Positions 19,871-19,972 of a DNA stretch of 19,972 bases are shown piece by piece (the stretch's first letter is position 1; each line of letters begins with the position of its first letter). Made by a program: the position numbers and the translations under genes. The stretch comes from an uncultured Oscillospiraceae bacterium. GTDB lineage: Bacteria; Bacillota; Clostridia; Oscillospirales; Oscillospiraceae. The stretch lies in NCBI GenBank assembly GCA_905233785.1, contig CAJOCV010000010.1:1-19972 (forward strand), read 5' to 3'. The notes under the pieces are model-generated. The model was not told the DNA's origin. It did no database searches and saw nothing but the letters and a program-made list of their open reading frames with translations.

Positions 19871-19972
19871 TAGGGCAACACCGCACAATACGCCTGCGGC
19901 ATCTTCCGGAAAAACCGCGCCCTGATTTCGTCACTTTTTCTTGCAATACACAAAGTATTCCTGCAAAAAAGT
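19871..19972. repeat. Possible edge of an IS or dispersed repeat
   Basis: Sequence beginning TAGGGCAACACCGCACAAT looks like the terminal inverted repeat of an insertion sequence or a dispersed Clostridial repeat. No transposase reading frame is visible within the remaining 100 bp and the other end is outside the window, so this is only a suspicion from familiarity. Confidence 0.25.

Overview
The window looks like chromosome of a gut-type Clostridia bacterium (Oscillospiraceae/Ruminococcaceae-like; inferred from GC-rich coding sequence, strong AGGAGG ribosome sites and the gene families, not from any database match). About 12.7 kb of integrated mobile element (1940-14622) interrupts otherwise ordinary host sequence.

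Left host flank (1-1949): a partial minus-strand gene for an ABC transporter with ATPase and permease fused in one chain, then a consensus promoter that drives only the first 42 nt of a tRNA-Arg(CCT) gene. Right host flank (14613-19972): the matching last 45 nt of that tRNA and its terminator, then five minus-strand host features: a membrane-anchored zinc-ribbon protein with a probable one-base frameshift, an MscS channel, a MATE transporter fused to a GHKL-ATPase-like domain, a DMT-type transporter, and possibly the edge of a repeat or IS at the window end.

The element integrated at a 10-bp core (ctcctaagcg) in the anticodon loop of the host tRNA-Arg, cutting the gene in two. It carries a complete replacement tRNA-Arg(CCT) of its own 90 bp inside its left end. 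The two host halves rejoin to a 77-nt tRNA whose anticodon stem pairs perfectly (GCCGC/GCGGC), while the element's copy has its own matched stem (ACTGC/GCAGT). Clustered TGAGTGA motifs at both ends look like integrase arm sites.

Inside the element, from left: replacement tRNA, tyrosine integrase, an SF3 (D5/P4-type) helicase, a 1.2-kb gene-free region full of hairpins, a repeat-rich lipoprotein (cargo) with a structured leader, a plus-strand mobilisation module (small coiled-coil protein, candidate oriT, MOBV-type relaxase, two small proteins), and a minus-strand module: HUH-Rep/SF3 replication initiator (CRESS-like plasmid type), DUF3846 protein, ArdC-like protein with a HExxH metallopeptidase motif, and a ClpX-like AAA+ ATPase. 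There is no type IV secretion apparatus, so it is best read as an integrative and mobilizable element: the integrase moves it in and out, the relaxase nicks it for transfer by a helper's machinery, Rep and helicase could replicate the circle, and the ArdC-like protein may protect it on entry. Two diverged copies of a roughly 215-235 bp regulatory or origin-like repeat sharing a perfect 40-bp block lie before the Rep gene and upstream of the other helicase.
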